Shown: positions 1-12,523, counted from the first letter of the stretch. The stretch is 64,000 nt of DNA from Antitrichia curtipendula (GCA_951230915.1 OX579635.1:3472001-3536000); one strand, 5' to 3'. Notes: generated by a model not told the origin, from the letters alone. Translations and numbers: made by a program.

Positions 1-658
1 GTCTTTCTTGCATTCACCCTTATAGTCCAAAATAGCCCTTAATTTTATGTCACACTTGCCAATTTGGAGGTTTTAAGAATTATTTAGTACCCCAAAAAAC
101 AAATTAAAAGGTGAAACTTGGAAGACATACTTAGTCTTCTAGTAGATTTGTATTTATCATTTGGAAAAATTCTGAAAATAGGTAATTTTATGTGGTGTGA
201 AAGTTCACAAAATGAGTTTCTTCCAACTTGCATTATCAGACATGTAAAATATTATTTTGGTAGTTCTTTTGGTAAGGGACCATCTCCATAGAATTGTTAC
301 AAATCATGGACAATTTTGTTTTTTAATTTCATTTTTTTCTATATTTTTTTCTATTTTTTCCTAATCAAGGCATCAAAATATTGATTTTCTTGAGATATGG
401 CACTTTTTTAGTTCTTCTATTTAGAGAATTTTTCTTTGATTTTCCTTTGGTGGTTACCTTCATCTTAAAAGCATATACATTGGACATATATTTTGAGTCT
501 AAAAAAAATGTTTTTTTAGTTTTAAAATACTCCAAAAAACTAAATATGAATATAGTGAAAATGCATAGTAGGTGTTTCTTGTAATCACCCTACAACCAAT
601 ACTATCCATATTTGCAATAGAATCAGTAGGTATTTTATGTTTTCACCCATTTCTATTA

Positions 659-1224
659 CTCCCTCCGTTCCAAAATAATATTTCTGTTGGTTTCAATTTT
701 TTGTCCCAAAATAATCTTCTTGTTGCACTTTGTGACCTTAAAAATTGTACTAATTTGGCTTTTAATTTTTATATGGGGCTAGTAAAATAATTATGAGCAA
801 TAGTTCTCCCTCCATTCATGCAATCATCATTTGAAAGACAAACAAAATGACTAAGGGTAAATCAACACTTTTGTACTTATTTTTTGCATCTCTTTTAGTG
901 TTGCCCACTTGAAAGATATGAAGCTTTGGGAGGTGGTATAGAGGTCTACACATGTTCTTAGGTCATACTAAATATCCACAAAATGACACCTCACAATCAA
1001 CAATTAAGTGCCAATGGGTGCTCCTTGAAAATGTCCAAAAATTTCCACTTTTCAATAGTTACTCCAAAATTGCACTTTGAAAAGATTTATGAAATTCAAA
1101 GTTTTTAGGATGCTAGGAGTGCACTAAATTATATTTACAACATGAAATGGGTTTTTAAAATGTTATTTTCAGCTTTATCTAAAACATTTTGTCCAATAAG
1201 AAGATCAATTTGGGACGAAAAGAG
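659..1224. mobile_element. Stowaway-like MITE with TA target duplication
   Basis: The left end reads CTCCCTCCGTTCCAAAAT and is preceded by TA at 657-658. The right end is an imperfect inverted copy (reverse complement CTCTTTTCGTCCCAAAT) followed by TA at 1225-1226. The match continues inward through the CTTCTT-type stretches of both ends. The CTCCCTCCGTT terminus with a TA duplication is the hallmark of plant Stowaway/Tc1-mariner MITEs. No transposase frame is present in the 566 bp, so the copy is non-autonomous. The divergent right end suggests an old copy. Confidence 0.72.
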
Positions 1225-1410
1225 TAGTTGTTAAGGACACTATCTCAACTAACTATATTAAGATTTATTATCAAAAATTCTATTAATAAAAAGTAATGGA
1301 TATTGCCACCAACCCTTTTCAAAGACCATAGACTTTTAAACCCAAGAAGTTGAACATTGTGGGTATTGCTACTAAATACTAAAATGTGATGGATATTGCT
1401 ACAAAACATT

Positions 1411-1530
1411 AAATGTTTTTCAGCCCCTATGGAGGGCTGTGAGTTCTCCTAGGTTCCCAGACTCTAAAAATTGCACTGTAGCAACTACTTGACGTAGTAG
1501 AGAGACTGCCACATCATTTTTATATTATAA
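1411..1530. repeat. Dispersed repeat with AAACATTAAATG end
   Basis: This stretch runs from a TGTTTTTCAGCCCC end through a CCAGACTCT block to a GCCACATCA block. Inverted relatives occur at about 31745-31853 and 59950-60080. Shared blocks are the TTCAGCCC end, the AGACTCT/AGAGTCT block and the GATGTGGCA block. No coding capacity is seen. It is probably one end of a MITE whose other end is decayed here. Confidence 0.5.
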
Positions 1531-2157
1531 ATTAATTAATAAAATAAAATAAATAAATTCAACTTTTTTTCATTTTTAAAACATTCAGGTGCTAAGGTGC
1601 TAAGGTGCTAAATCTAACTAGAATGTACGGTAGTGACAAAGCCACTTACTTCCATAATCAAAGATGAAATATGCAAAACATGGATGAAATGCTATTTATT
1701 CATCCAAAAAAGAGTCATATCATCCTAATATTTTGAAGCAATTCATTATTTCATCCAGTAAAAATGGAATAGTATATTTCATATTGATTTAAAACTAGAT
1801 TTATCTCCAAAAAATCCTATCCCCAAATAATTAAGTGAACATAGGAAAAAATGCATCTCATGAATATAAGGCAAACTAGTTTACGATTGGCAAAATGATT
1901 GGTTTACCTTATTGGCATTGTTGATAAATTTTAATTTTTTTTCTACATAAAGACAAATGTCAAAAATGAGGAGAAAAATTGAAATTTTAAAATAATTACA
2001 AAGTAGGATTTTGTAATCATTTTTAAAGTGTGTTGCTCAATTGGTCCAAAAGAATCTCTAGACTCTACCCCAAAACCAACAAAAAGTGTAACTATAATGG
2101 TTATATAACTCACCTAAAGTAGTCACAATTTTTCCTAACATCATGGCTACAACTTCT

Positions 2158-4125
2158 TCTTTTTTTAACAAATGAAAGACTCATTGCATTAATACAAACC
2201 AATAAAAAAAACAAGCCTGAAGGGCTAGACAATGAAGAAAAAGCAAGCATAGAACCAAAAACAAAGGAACATAAAAAGTTCAATATACACGAAGGTACAC
2301 TCCTGAAGCCTTGCTCTATTCCAGTAAATCTTGTTGTCACCTTTCTTGCTAGCTAGGACCGATGACTGGAGACAAACATGATCAAATTTGGTAAGAAATT
2401 TGTCTGCCAAGTGCGGGTGCTATCGAACAATGCTTTGCGCTTTAATTTGTGCCACCCGCCTTGAGTCTAAAAAAGCCTTCCATAAAGCCTTCTAAATCTT
2501 GCCCCTTGGCCAAGCAGAATTAGAAAAGACCTTACTATTACATGAGATCCAAATGATCCACAATGCCTATCCTTGAAGTACAGACCATATAATTTTAATA
2601 TTGGTGAATCTTTGTGGGAGTGTTTCTCTAAAGATGCATTGTGTTGGCGTGAAGCAAGTGTGGGGTTCCAACATTAGTGGTTCTCTATGTATATGGTGTA
2701 AAATCAATTAAGAACACTCCCAAACCTTTTGAGCATGAAGGCATAAATAAAATCTACAGATTGGTGTTTCCTCCAACAATTACACCTTACATCTATGTTT
2801 GGTTGATGCAAGCTCTCCAAAAGTGAACCACCAATGCATTGTCTCCTAAAAACCACATAAATGTTGTTTGATTTTGTAATCTTGTTTTATGCCAAAAGTT
2901 CCTCCAATTTGGTGAGAAATTTAAAGGAAGATGACTCGTCCATTTAGACGGGATGGAACGCTTGAATTGGCACTGCTTAGAGAGAAGTTGGCGCCCCATG
3001 GATTTTGTATAAGATGACAGTGAGTGGCCATTAGTCCACAACCATCGCCCGGGATCAAACACTAGGGATTGAATATCACCTGAGAAGAATAGAATAGGAT
3101 CTCCCCCACGTCTCTTACAAAATTCCAGGACATGATACCCTCCAAATGAATCCTCAATAAGATACTTCCCTAAGTGAATATAGAATGATGAACAATTGTC
3201 TAGATGTTTGACCAACTGTCGTTGTAACCGTGGAGTCTATCAATAGGGATGGAATTTGGATTTGAGAAGGACAAAGTTTGAAGTCTAGATTTATGTTTTT
3301 CCAAAGCAAAATGGGAAGCTCATCTTCAATTTGATTGTAAATACACATCTATTGGTCCCATTGAACACTATCATATTGAATAATGAGGAGTATCAGCCAT
3401 CCATAATCTTATTCCACACACAAGAACCATGAATAACTAAAAGTTTCAACACCATAAGCCATGCCTGTGACGGTAACCAATAAATTTTTTTAAGCTATGG
3501 TTTCATCTTATTTATTCTATATCTTAGGAGAATTTTAAGGATGGATATACTTGATTTGATGGCAAAAAGGATCCATTTGGCCATGAGAGCCATAAGTGAT
3601 ACTTCAAGGTCAAGCAGTTTTAAGCCTCTAATTTCTTTAGGTAGACAACAATCGTCCCAATTAATCCTAGTACGCATCATGTGTTTGATCCCGCTCCATA
3701 AATAATTACAAAAGCTTCCACGAACAAAGTGGATGGCTTGCAATGAGCCCCCTAGATGGCTATGAAGTAGTAGAGAGTGGAGGGAAGAACCGCGTTGACC
3801 ACTATCATTCTCCCCACTCGGGAAAGTCGTTGTGTGCTTCAATATGTCAACTTCTTTGTTATCTTCTTTTGCAAGAAGCCATCAATGCATACAATGTCTA
3901 AGGTAATACCAAAAGAAGCACCAAATAATTTGAAGATCTAAAAAAGTCACTTCATGTGATGAATTTACACTCAAAAGGTGGAAGTTCTTATTGTATTCAC
4001 TAGTCACTCTACCACCATCATCCAAGACATTGCCATTGTACAGTCCTTTTTTTAACTTTTTGAAAAAGTGTCTGGATGTTGATAATTTAAAATTTGGTGA
4101 AGCATTGTATTCTACTTTCATCCAC
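2158..4125 (-). mobile_element. Non-LTR retrotransposon (LINE) relic, 3' part
   Basis: Minus-strand translation between about 3840 and 3500 gives the C-terminal part of a plant LINE reverse transcriptase. A block reading VVNAVLPSTLYY appears in one frame. Another frame gives NYLWSG, then a CCLPKE..GLKLLDL stretch, an AKWIL stretch and LLRYRI. The order and spacing are those of the post-catalytic RT region of plant L1-type elements. Around 3215-2790 a tryptophan-rich stretch in the same frame fits the following region. Frames shift at least once and stops interrupt them. The strand-specific 3' end near 2158 is A-rich, as expected of a LINE tail. The catalytic RT core and endonuclease are not recognisable, so this is a 5'-truncated, decayed copy. 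Confidence 0.75.
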
Positions 4126-6300
4126 CTTTTGGACTAAAAAACACTTTTCAATCATATTCATGCACTTTTTATTTAAATTGGATGAATTCATCCGCATTTT
4201 TAATAGAAATGAAAAATTTATAGTAAAAAATAAGTACTTTTATCTAGTGAAAAGTAGACATTTGTTTTGAAATGGTGCAATTTGGCCCCATGGTGCCAAA
4301 AAAAGGGATGCCATTGTGGCCACTAACTCAACCTAATATACCCCAAATCCATTTATTGAAAAAAGTTTATCATGGACTAATGCAAGACTTTAATGGGTCA
4401 TTCCTCAATTGTCTATGATGGATCTTTTGCCTATGATGGGTTGGTTTACCTTACATAGATTTTATACTATTACAATCCAACCAACTACAAATTGAGGTTT
4501 GTATAAGAAACTCAACTAATTTTGTATAAAAATACCTTGATGATCACCATATAGAGTAAAATATGTAACTTAATAGATGAATATATTATAAGTTGCATAA
4601 TTAGGACTTTACTTGATTGCTTTACAAGCATTCTAGCAAGATTCATAAAAAGATAATATTACTTTGTAGTTCATGATTTTATTTTATTTCTAGAAATAAA
4701 GGAATCATTGACACAATTTTAATGGTTTTAAGGAGTAGAAGCACCCATTATGGACCTTATCTAATATCCACACTAACCACTCTTCATATTAGAATAGATA
4801 TTTTGCCAAAACACAAATTGTACAAGGATTTTTTTAAATTGATATTTTGGTTTAAAGTTCATTTTTTGGTCACCAAATGATATATGAAATCATTATCTAC
4901 TTTTAACTTTAATAAATCTTTATTCTATTTGCAATGAATTTTAATTATTATATACCTTTATCCATATTCCAATCATCTTTTGCATAATTGAAATTAGTGG
5001 CTATTGTCTCAAACTTAATAGTAGCTAATATAAAAAGATTTATTTTTATTTTTTTATAAATTATATTGGTAGAAGAATTTGTATTGTTTCTATTTGCAAA
5101 ATGCTTTGGTATAGTATAGTTATAACAAGTTCAATTTGGAAAAATATTGTGATTTCATGTACCAAAAGTTTGGTTGATTTTATAGCAAAATATTTTTTAT
5201 TAACCAATAATTATTATAACTTCCTCCCAAAACACTTTTATCATTATCATATAAAGATCATAAGACTTCTACTATATGAACTTTGATCAATACCACAGTG
5301 GATTTCATATTATTAAACGGAGGCTTCTAATTCTCAAGTTAAATTCAAAACTCCAAAAATCTTAAAATTGTAAATTTTTTATAGTTTATACTTCAACAAA
5401 CTTACTAAAATTTCAAATAATACAATGTGAAGTTTGTACAAAATTCACATCTAGTGTCTTGTTAAATTCTAGGAGGATGTCTAGGACTAAAAGTTATGGG
5501 CATTTTATTGAAGTTTGAAGTTGTGGATCAATAACCACATTTCTAAATATGATTTGATAGGAAAATATTTGTATTCAATAATGTTCTATAATACAATGTA
5601 CTTTTTTTCTAAAGTTTCAAAATTTTCAAGTGTGTTTTGTATTTGATGTGAATTTCATTCACTTTTTCTTCAAAAGTTCAAGGTAATTTGAAATATTCAT
5701 AAAAAATCTATGGCATACATTAGATGTATAATTTCATCTCTCCAAATAAAACTAATACAATTCACTCATAAGTATCAGTAAAATAGAAGATACGAAGTGG
5801 ATTACATAGTCATGGGCTACATCCTTTGAGGATTAAAGTTCACACATATGAACTTCTTATAACAATGATTAAGGGATTCTTCTCAATGGAGATCAATTAC
5901 ATTACTAGAAACAATTACACTCAAGTAGTGTCTACGTGGCCTTGGCATAAATAGGGTCTACATCAATTATAATTTCTAGAAGTTATAACTTAATTGAATT
6001 GACTATGCAATCGATGTAATTATTTGTTTTTAGCCATTGATTGCAAAAACCAACCTTGAAAAGGTTTGTGCATCAAGAGTATAGAAAATTTGGAGTTTTG
6101 TTAATACATTTTGCCAAATCCATCCAAGTGAAGGGTGCAGATTCGCCAAATTTTTCTTATTACAATAGACTATGAAACACAAACAAAAAAATATAGCTAA
6201 AATAGTATAAATTGGAGCCGCATGAGCTGCATGGTTGGAGGGGAAAAAAATTACTCCGTACTTTGCATGCAACTGTCGGTACGAGCATAAGCAGCCGAAT
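4126..6300. other. AT-rich DNA without recognisable gene
   Basis: Short open frames of 60-80 codons occur on both strands, but none has a recognisable motif or coding-like composition. No terminal inverted repeats or tandem arrays were found by eye. Confidence 0.6.
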
Positions 6301-6539
6301 CCATCCGTTTTACAGTAAGCTTAGTTAACTTATGTTATATCTCTGTCAGTCCTCGTGAGTCCGCTGACAGAAATCCAGCAGTAAATTCGGGAAGAATCGT
6401 TCATGACATTGATTTATTCAGGCCATTCTATACTCTCGTCACTCATCACTCGTCACTGGCCTCACCCTTAGATCGCCATGAGTTTTGTTTTGAATTTGGC
6501 TGGAGTTTGCTTGAGTTCGGGGAGAAGTTAATTACAGCG

Positions 6540-6677
6540 ATGGCGACCAAGGAAGTGGTCATGGAAGGAGTGGTGGTATCCGACACCAAGGGCTTGTTAG
6601 CGTGGACGACATGGCAGTTGATCGATTTCATCCTCCCCACGGAACAGAATCTGAGGGACTCGAAAATGCATTCTTAG
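6540..6677 (+). CDS. Short 45-codon frame sharing a start context with the gene at 63941
   Basis: The frame opens with ATGGCGACC after ACAGCG and encodes a 45-residue peptide beginning MATKEVVMEGVVV and ending at TAG. The gene start at 63941 has nearly the same context (GCAGCGATGGCGACC) and a similar beginning, MATENVDREGV. In both places an AGATCGCC block lies upstream. An AATAAA follows at about 6697. The product is not recognised. It may be a truncated duplicate, a first exon whose donor I cannot place, or a solo start region carried by a repeat. The sequence is richer in G+C than its flanks. Confidence 0.4.
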   Translation: MATKEVVMEGVVVSDTKGLLAWTTWQLIDFILPTEQNLRDSKMHS

Positions 6678-7060
6678 AACACGAATTGTAACGAAAATAA
6701 AGCCTTCACCCGTTCGCTTGAAACGTTCTGAAAATCCTCCAGACAATCTTCTTTTTTTTTGCTCCAAAAGAAATAATTAAGTCCTCCCGAAATGTTCTCA
6801 CATATCCACAAGAAAAGAGAATACGGACAGAAGCTCCCATCATTCTTCAATCTGTCTTCACATGTTGAATGATTCCGTCCCAGCTCTTTCAATACCGCTC
6901 TCACAGGATTATGGCCATTTTAACCTCTAAAGGTTCAAGACTTTGTTTCAGAAAACACTTAAATGTGGGTTTGAGCCCTAATGGTGCAATTTCTTTTCTT
7001 TTCCTGCTGACGCTCGTCTTTCGTAGCTTTGCACTGATGCATGGGCCTCCCACGCTTTGC

Positions 7061-7535
7061 CTATGAAGCACTGTTGTGACCGGCATTCACCGCCACCTCA
7101 TCTTTAATCCCCGAGGTTTGGGCTAACCCCGCCAACGTCTTTGCTTGGCAGCTCGGGAGTTGAAATTCTCCCTCTTTGTACGAGAGTGATATTGATGGAG
7201 ATCCTTTCCGCTGCCCTTTTTCCGTACATGTCTGAATCCACTTGGGGCACTCTTTAAAAATCAACCAAGAATGCAAAAATGAAAATGAGTCCTGCTTCGG
7301 ATACCGGACCTTGTACAATTCCACTGAGTTCTGAAGGATTTGTCCAAAGATTTGTCCCCGATTCTTGACAAGTATACACATGTTTGCAGTCGTTGATGAA
7401 TTTTTCTACTTCATACTTGATTGTACCCCACTTGGTCTCTACAGAACGAGGAGGACTCTCACTAATGCCGCTCGGGCGATTTTCATTGTAATGAACACGG
7501 AATCTCTCCCAGAATGATTCTTTCCTTTTGCCCAT
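7061..7535 (-). pseudogene. Broken MYB/SANT-like protein of the type linked to Harbinger elements
   Basis: The first frame (7535 downward) contains FWERFRVHYNENRPSG, then a serine/arginine stretch and ETKWGTIKYEVEKF. A second frame, overlapping around 7254-7381, continues with VELYKVRYPKQDSFSFLHSW and a CPKW stretch. The order of an F-W-x-R..YNE block, a K-W-x-x-I block, an L-Y-K block and an F-x-F-x-H-x-W-block is that of plant MYB/SANT trihelix-type proteins, many of which are the second protein of PIF/Harbinger transposons or domesticated copies. A frameshift near 7350-7380 joins the two parts, so the gene is broken. No DDE nuclease was found nearby. Confidence 0.6.
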
Positions 7536-8401
7536 TCCCTAAGATTGGGTCTTGCGAAATGTGGATCACGCTCAAGCAAACTTAGCACTCCTTGTCGGTG
7601 GAAAAGTTCTTTCCCAGCCTTGCAAACGCGGGAAGCTTTTTCTGTTTTGACCATGGTCATGAATCTTGGGCTTGGTGTGCACTATTCCGAATGCAGAACA
7701 AAGTGACGAAATGTCGGACGTGTGAACTGACGTACCGGAGGCCGCGAAAATGTCGAGGGTTGTAATAGACAGAGTGGGTCTCATTTTTAATTCGCCCAAT
7801 AGCAGTTATCCGCGGTACAACCTTTACCGGAACTTCGTAGCGGTCCCATTGGTGACGATCTAAAACTCAATGTGAGTGAAGAAGTGGAGGGTAGAGATTC
7901 GAGTATGATAATTGCCATGGCAGCCGCGCCAAACAGCAGACATGGTCTTTGCTACCTACTATGTCATAAAGAGGCGAGGTCAGCAAAGACCTTGCATGCA
8001 TGCGGCAAGGCGATACCACACATAACCATTTGGGCAAGCCTTTGCACAAAGGTAGGATCACCCAAATCCAAGCATGTTTTCAAAAGCGAGCCTTGGAGGA
8101 ATCAGAGAAAAAGTAGATGCTCAATGCACTCTCTTCAAGGTGTGACATTGTAAATAAGGCAAACCTTTTCAAAGTTGAATTGGTAGGTTTATGATACACC
8201 TCAAGCATCTCATTATGCAAAAGTTATAAGAGGTCAAAGTTGAATTGATAGGTTTTCTTCATAATACAATCAAATATCGTTCTTGGATTTTCCCTCAACT
8301 TTGTTGCAAAGTTGTCTTTATGTAATAAAAAAAATTAAAGCATTCTTACACTCAATAGTGCTTGTCAAAGAGATTTATTCAGTTTAAGATGATCCAACCT
8401 T
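7536..8401. other. Moderately GC-rich unassigned stretch
   Basis: Several overlapping frames of 60-90 codons exist on both strands, with none clearly coding. Composition resembles the broken MYB/SANT-like region beside it, so it may be more of the same decayed element. Confidence 0.4.
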
Positions 8402-8471
8402 AGTAGAAATGTGACCTTGGAGCACCAAGTTACAATCTGAGAGCTTGGTGCTCCTAGGTCACATTTCTACT
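8402..8471. repeat. Near-perfect 28-bp hairpin with 14-nt loop
   Basis: The left arm at 8402-8429 (AGTAGAAATGTGACCTTGGA...) pairs with 8444-8471 with a single mismatch; the loop is 8430-8443. No U-tract follows. It could be a small fold-back MITE, a recent inverted duplication, or a small-RNA precursor-like structure. Flanking DNA shows no clear target duplication. Confidence 0.7.
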
Positions 8472-9308
8472 GGTGTCGGGACAGATTTGATTACTAGTTT
8501 GGAATTTGCCGGTTTCTTTTTAGAGCTGCACTGGTGCCAAAATTTTGTTTTGCCAACAGAGTGTCAACGAATATGGGCTTCATCATGTTTAGGGTTGAAT
8601 GTGTTTCCCACTGTTAGTAACGAACTGTTATTATCGGACGGGGGAGATAACTTCCAGCAGTTACAATTGAGGGTTGAGGTGCAGAATTGGCACGCTCATT
8701 GAACAGAACCACCAGGCTCATTGAACCGACTGTCGATGCAGACTCTGTACTTGTTCCCGCTGAAGTCGCTGCGACCCTTGTGAGTGTTCATCACCTCATC
8801 GTCTATTGCTGCAGTGCGACGCTTTGGAGTTCCCCTTATTCTCAACAATCAGGAGCACATTTATGAATCTGTCACAATCATGATCTCGAATATGATTTGA
8901 GTGACAAACGAGTTGCTTCCTCACGGTAGTGCGTTTCACGCATTGCTGATGAAGGATAATCCTTTATTGTCTGGTCTCGTTGAAGTTTTGTAAACGCAAG
9001 TGGGTTTTTACACCCACTAGCAAAAAGCTATTACTATCAATTTTAGGGACAAATTTAAAAAAAATCAAGCTTATATATGAAAATGTAACGCATCTGTAAT
9101 CACTTGTGCAGCTCGACATGTCGTAACTAGGCCTTCCATAACCAGGATCTTCATTCCAGTTACGTTGAACATGTTACATATTGCAAGAGTTGATGGTGTC
9201 GCCCTAATTCCTAGCTATGCAAGCTGTTTCTGCTTGATGAATGGTTGAAAGAATGAATGTACACTACAACCTAGCTCTATGTTACAACAATCTAGCAGCA
9301 CCGGTGAA
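8472..9308. other. Unassigned DNA downstream of the syntaxin gene
   Basis: A plus-strand open frame to about 8702 shares its first bases with the hairpin arm and has no recognisable motif. The last part of the interval should hold the 3' untranslated region of the minus-strand syntaxin gene. No strong AATAAA is visible, which is normal for plants. Confidence 0.45.
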
Positions 9309-10651
9309 TCAGATAATACGAGTAGTCTTCAAAATGATAAGGATGAGCACGACTATGATGATGGTGAGCAACAGGATTGCAATGCAGGTCCACTTTCGTT
9401 TGCTCAGCTGAAACCGTTTCGCCTGCACCAAGTGCTGGGTGCCTTCCCGCGTGTACGACGCCGCGCGGTTCACATTGGCTTCGATGTCGTTGATCATGTG
9501 GCCCTGCGCATCCACCAACACCGACATGTCCATGAAGATGCTGTGAAGCTCCAGCAAGTGCTTCTCAATCTCTTTCACGCCGTCGTGCCGTTCCTGAATC
9601 TCCCGGATGGTCTCCAGCACGGGTCCGCGCCCTTGCTCACGAATTGCTTGTTGCATGAACGTCTCGCTCTCGCCCGTGCGGATCATGCTCTCGATCGTTT
9701 CTTCGTCGGCTTGCTTTCCGGTGAGATTGTAGTATCTGCAGGGTTAACATCGCAAACCTGATCAGATTACGGAAACACGTACAAACCCTATAATGCCGAT
9801 TGAAACATCAATTTAGTTGAATTCACGCAATTCCATCGAAAATGGTGCAGTATAACCTCAAGCAAAGAAGGAAATAAAATGACTTAGAGAGTCGATTGAG
9901 AGGGGATGGGGTTGGAAATCCAAGCCTAGCAGAGCAGAATGTTGTAGATGAATTGCAATTTTCATATCCATCCGCACAGCAAGCTACTGTAAATGTCAAA
10001 ATGGCACATGGAATACCGGTAATTTAACAGAATTGACGTCTTGATGCCGAGTTTTAGCTGAGCTGAGAGGAGGATTGGATTCCGTTAGGGGAAAGAAATT
10101 AGAAGATCGTTTAGGGTTTGCGAATCTGAGACCAACCTGCGCCCGATAGTGTCCTTGTACTCGACCACCATTCTCCCACGCAATCCCTGGAACTCGTCCA
10201 TGAGCTCCTTGAGCTTCTTGCGCTGATTCTCCGTCAACAAGACGCGTTGCCGATCCGAGGCCGTCCCGGCGCCACAGCCCGGCACCTTGCGGTGCGCGAG
10301 ATTGGAATCATCAAGCTCCACCAGCTTCCCCTTGATGAGCCTCGCGGATTTCAACACCGAGGCGATGTCGTCGTCCATCCGCGCGCGTAGCGCTTTCAGT
10401 GCGTCCGCTCTCGTAATTCCCTTGCTCTCCTCGTTTGCACTCTTGAGCTTCAGGAGAATCTGCTTCACCTTATTTACCTCCCCTTTCACCACCTCAATCT
10501 CCTTGAAAAACTCCGCCATGCTTTCGGAATTCGTCTTCACATTTGTCATCTGCACACTGCTCGGAGACTTCCCGGTCTCCAGGTCGATATCTTCATATGT
10601 ATCCACGCCGTGCCTCACCCGGTTGGAACTCCTGGCCATCAGGTCGTTCAT
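9309..10651 (-). CDS. Qa-SNARE syntaxin of the plant SYP1 group (two exons)
   Basis: This gene encodes a plasma-membrane/cell-plate type syntaxin, the target-membrane SNARE that pairs with SNAP-type Qbc and VAMP R-SNAREs to drive vesicle fusion. Coding exons are 10651-10137 and 9735-9309. They splice through a 401-bp GT-AG intron (9736-10136) and give 313 residues, the usual family length. The donor reads CAG|GTTGGT and the acceptor CTGCAG|A, splitting an arginine codon. The protein opens MNDLM, typical of SYP1. Habc helices lie at about 42-165, followed by [14 protein letters not shown]. The linker [15 protein letters not shown] comes just after the splice. The SNARE motif runs from about 213 to 275 with zero-layer glutamine Q249 in VDAQG. 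A basic KRK and a hydrophobic tail anchor at about 288-307 end the protein. The start is the first ATG in frame. The exact SYP11/12/13 subgroup cannot be fixed by eye. No disabling change is seen. Confidence 0.95.
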
Positions 10652-10718
10652 GGTGACCGGAAGGTGAATTCACAGAGCTTTCGGAAGCTGGACCGATCGA
10701 CTGTCCAAGTTGCAATTC

Positions 10719-10757
10719 CTAGGATAAAAGCCCAATTTCCTCCAAGTCTATGTACAT
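10719..10757 (-). CDS. Possible 12-codon upstream ORF in the syntaxin leader
   Basis: On the minus strand an ATG at 10757 opens a 12-codon frame (MYIDLEEIGLLS) that stops at 10719, 67 bases before the syntaxin start. If transcription starts about 30 bases below the TATA-like box, this is the only upstream ATG in the leader, and it could dampen translation. There is no evidence that it is used. Confidence 0.3.
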   Translation of the reverse strand: MYIDLEEIGLLS

Positions 10758-10866
10758 TCTCTCAGTATCTTCTCCAAGCTCACACAATTGCAAAACAGAG
10801 TAATAGTTCTCCAACTGAAGACGAAGTGGGCGATTGAAGCTCTCTCCTACAATAAATGGTGGTCAA

Positions 10867-10875
10867 GATATATAG
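10867..10875 (-). promoter_or_regulatory. TATA-like box of the syntaxin gene
   Basis: The minus-strand sequence CTATATATC lies about 216 bases above the syntaxin ATG. It is the best TATA match in the upstream DNA and would give a leader of roughly 190 bases. Confidence 0.45.
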
Positions 10876-11498
10876 AAACTGTAATTATCCGGGACGCATT
10901 TGCCGCGGTACGGTACCGCTGCGGGAGAACACAGATTTTGTGGACTTTGTCCCCTCGCTCGTTGTTGAACTTCGGGAAATTGCAGTTTGTCTGTAGAATC
11001 TCGTCAGTCGCAGGTCAGTCGCGCATCATTTGTTGGAGATTCCAAATCCTAGATGGAAACGCGTAAGAGCGTTGCACGTGACCGTGAAGGTCAAGACTCA
11101 AGACTATTGTCGGGCGTGGGACCGTGGGTGATGTTTACTGTATACCAGCGGATACCAGTCCAAAGTTTTGACGGGTATCATTGGTCATGTTTACTGTATA
11201 CCAACCGGATACCAATCCAAAGTTTTGACTGAGTATCATTGAGGAAGAGAAAATTATATTGGTTTTGGGTACTACTTCAATTTAGAGAAGAATAATAAAA
11301 ATTTCATGTTCCAATCAATGTATTGGTATGAGTTGGGGCTACGAAACATGCATAACAGTTTCGAATAATGGTATTACCTACAGATTAAAAAAATGAAAAA
11401 AAATCAAAGCATTAGGCGAATGACAATTGCACAAGACTTGACAATGCTAAGGGAATCCAGGACCAAAAAAAAATTCAAAGAAGGAAACAAAGTGGTTC
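10876..11498. other. Upstream DNA of the syntaxin gene
   Basis: No gene is recognisable here. A near-duplicate pair of GTTTACTGTATACCA blocks occurs at about 11132 and 11188, each followed by CAAAGTTTTGAC, a tandem repeat with a unit near 57 bp. Confidence 0.5.
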
Positions 11499-11502
11499 TT
11501 AA

Positions 11503-12523
11503 CCCTTAAACATCAACAAGTTTGGTGTCAAATGGATAACAAGGAATCCTTCTAGTAGGACAGAAATGCAACTATTCATTCTCGGAATTTTGTTGTGAAA
11601 AGGGTAGGTCTTCTATAGTAATTTGACTTTCAATGAGTGCTTTTGCTATTTCTTACTCCCTAAAGTTCTTTGACTATGTTTTCACCAAAAACACTCCAAA
11701 ACTGCCATTTTTAGTACAAGTATCAAATTTTTGAACAAAAACATTTTTGGGCACACATAACCATAGGATCTTGTAGTATGCTGACTTGAAAACATGCGGT
11801 AAAATTTTCAGAAATTTTTACCATGTAGATTGCAAGATGTAAGCATTCAAATTCACTAAAATCATTTTTGGGGCCCTACAAAAAATCGGGCAGCTACACT
11901 TCACAAGCTCATTTTTCTATGAAAATATGTCTAAAATGGTGGTGCTTCTTTGGATTCTTTTTTCTAGACAAGTTGGCTACATGCTTCAAAAATTTCACAT
12001 CATTTGGAATTGTACAAGATATAGGAAAAAAATAGTAACTAAAAAGAAGTAGAGAATGATTCAAAATACTAAATTGCTTACAATTTAGTTATGGAGTTGA
12101 AAAATGCCAATTCCAGTGGTTGCAATGTTATAATAAACAATCTACATCGTAAGATAGATTTTTTTTCAAAAAACATTGATAAATGAGTAAAATAAAGAAC
12201 TTCAGAGTTTATTTTAGAGTAGAGATTTTATAACTGCCCGCAAACTAAAAATCCTCATAACTTTTGACTTGTTGGTCAAAATGGAATTATTCAAAGCTTT
12301 TCAATTTGCCCAAATTGCCCGATCAGATAAAAAAGTAACATATTAGACCATAAATTTTTACTTATATTTCGAAATGTTGTGAAATTTAGTGCACATGAAA
12401 GATATTCCTTATCCTTACCTTCTATTAAAATTTCAGCCTAAAATATGCAAATCTCCAATCACATGTACAATACATACCCAAACTTTCTATGTTGCCAAAA
12501 AATGCATGTTGGTCTTTTAGGGA
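11503..12523. mobile_element. TTAA-flanked repeat element
   Basis: TTAA stands at 11499-11502 before CCCTTAAACATCAACAAG and at 12524-12527 after an end whose reverse complement is TCCCTAAAAGACCAACATG. Inside is a block shared with the element at 12767-14210, recognisable by ACTATGTTTTCACC, CACTTCACAAG and GGCTACATGCTT. A second CCCTAAAG-type end inside (about 11656) suggests nesting. No coding capacity is seen. Confidence 0.5.

Noticed and set aside
1590..1616. Three GGTGCTAA units as a possible array
   Set aside because: Too short to be a meaningful tandem array, and no spacer structure for a CRISPR; the genome is eukaryotic.
9279..10667. Plus-strand open frames opposite the syntaxin exons
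   Set aside because: They are antisense shadows; the minus-strand frames carry the SNARE motifs and splice sites.
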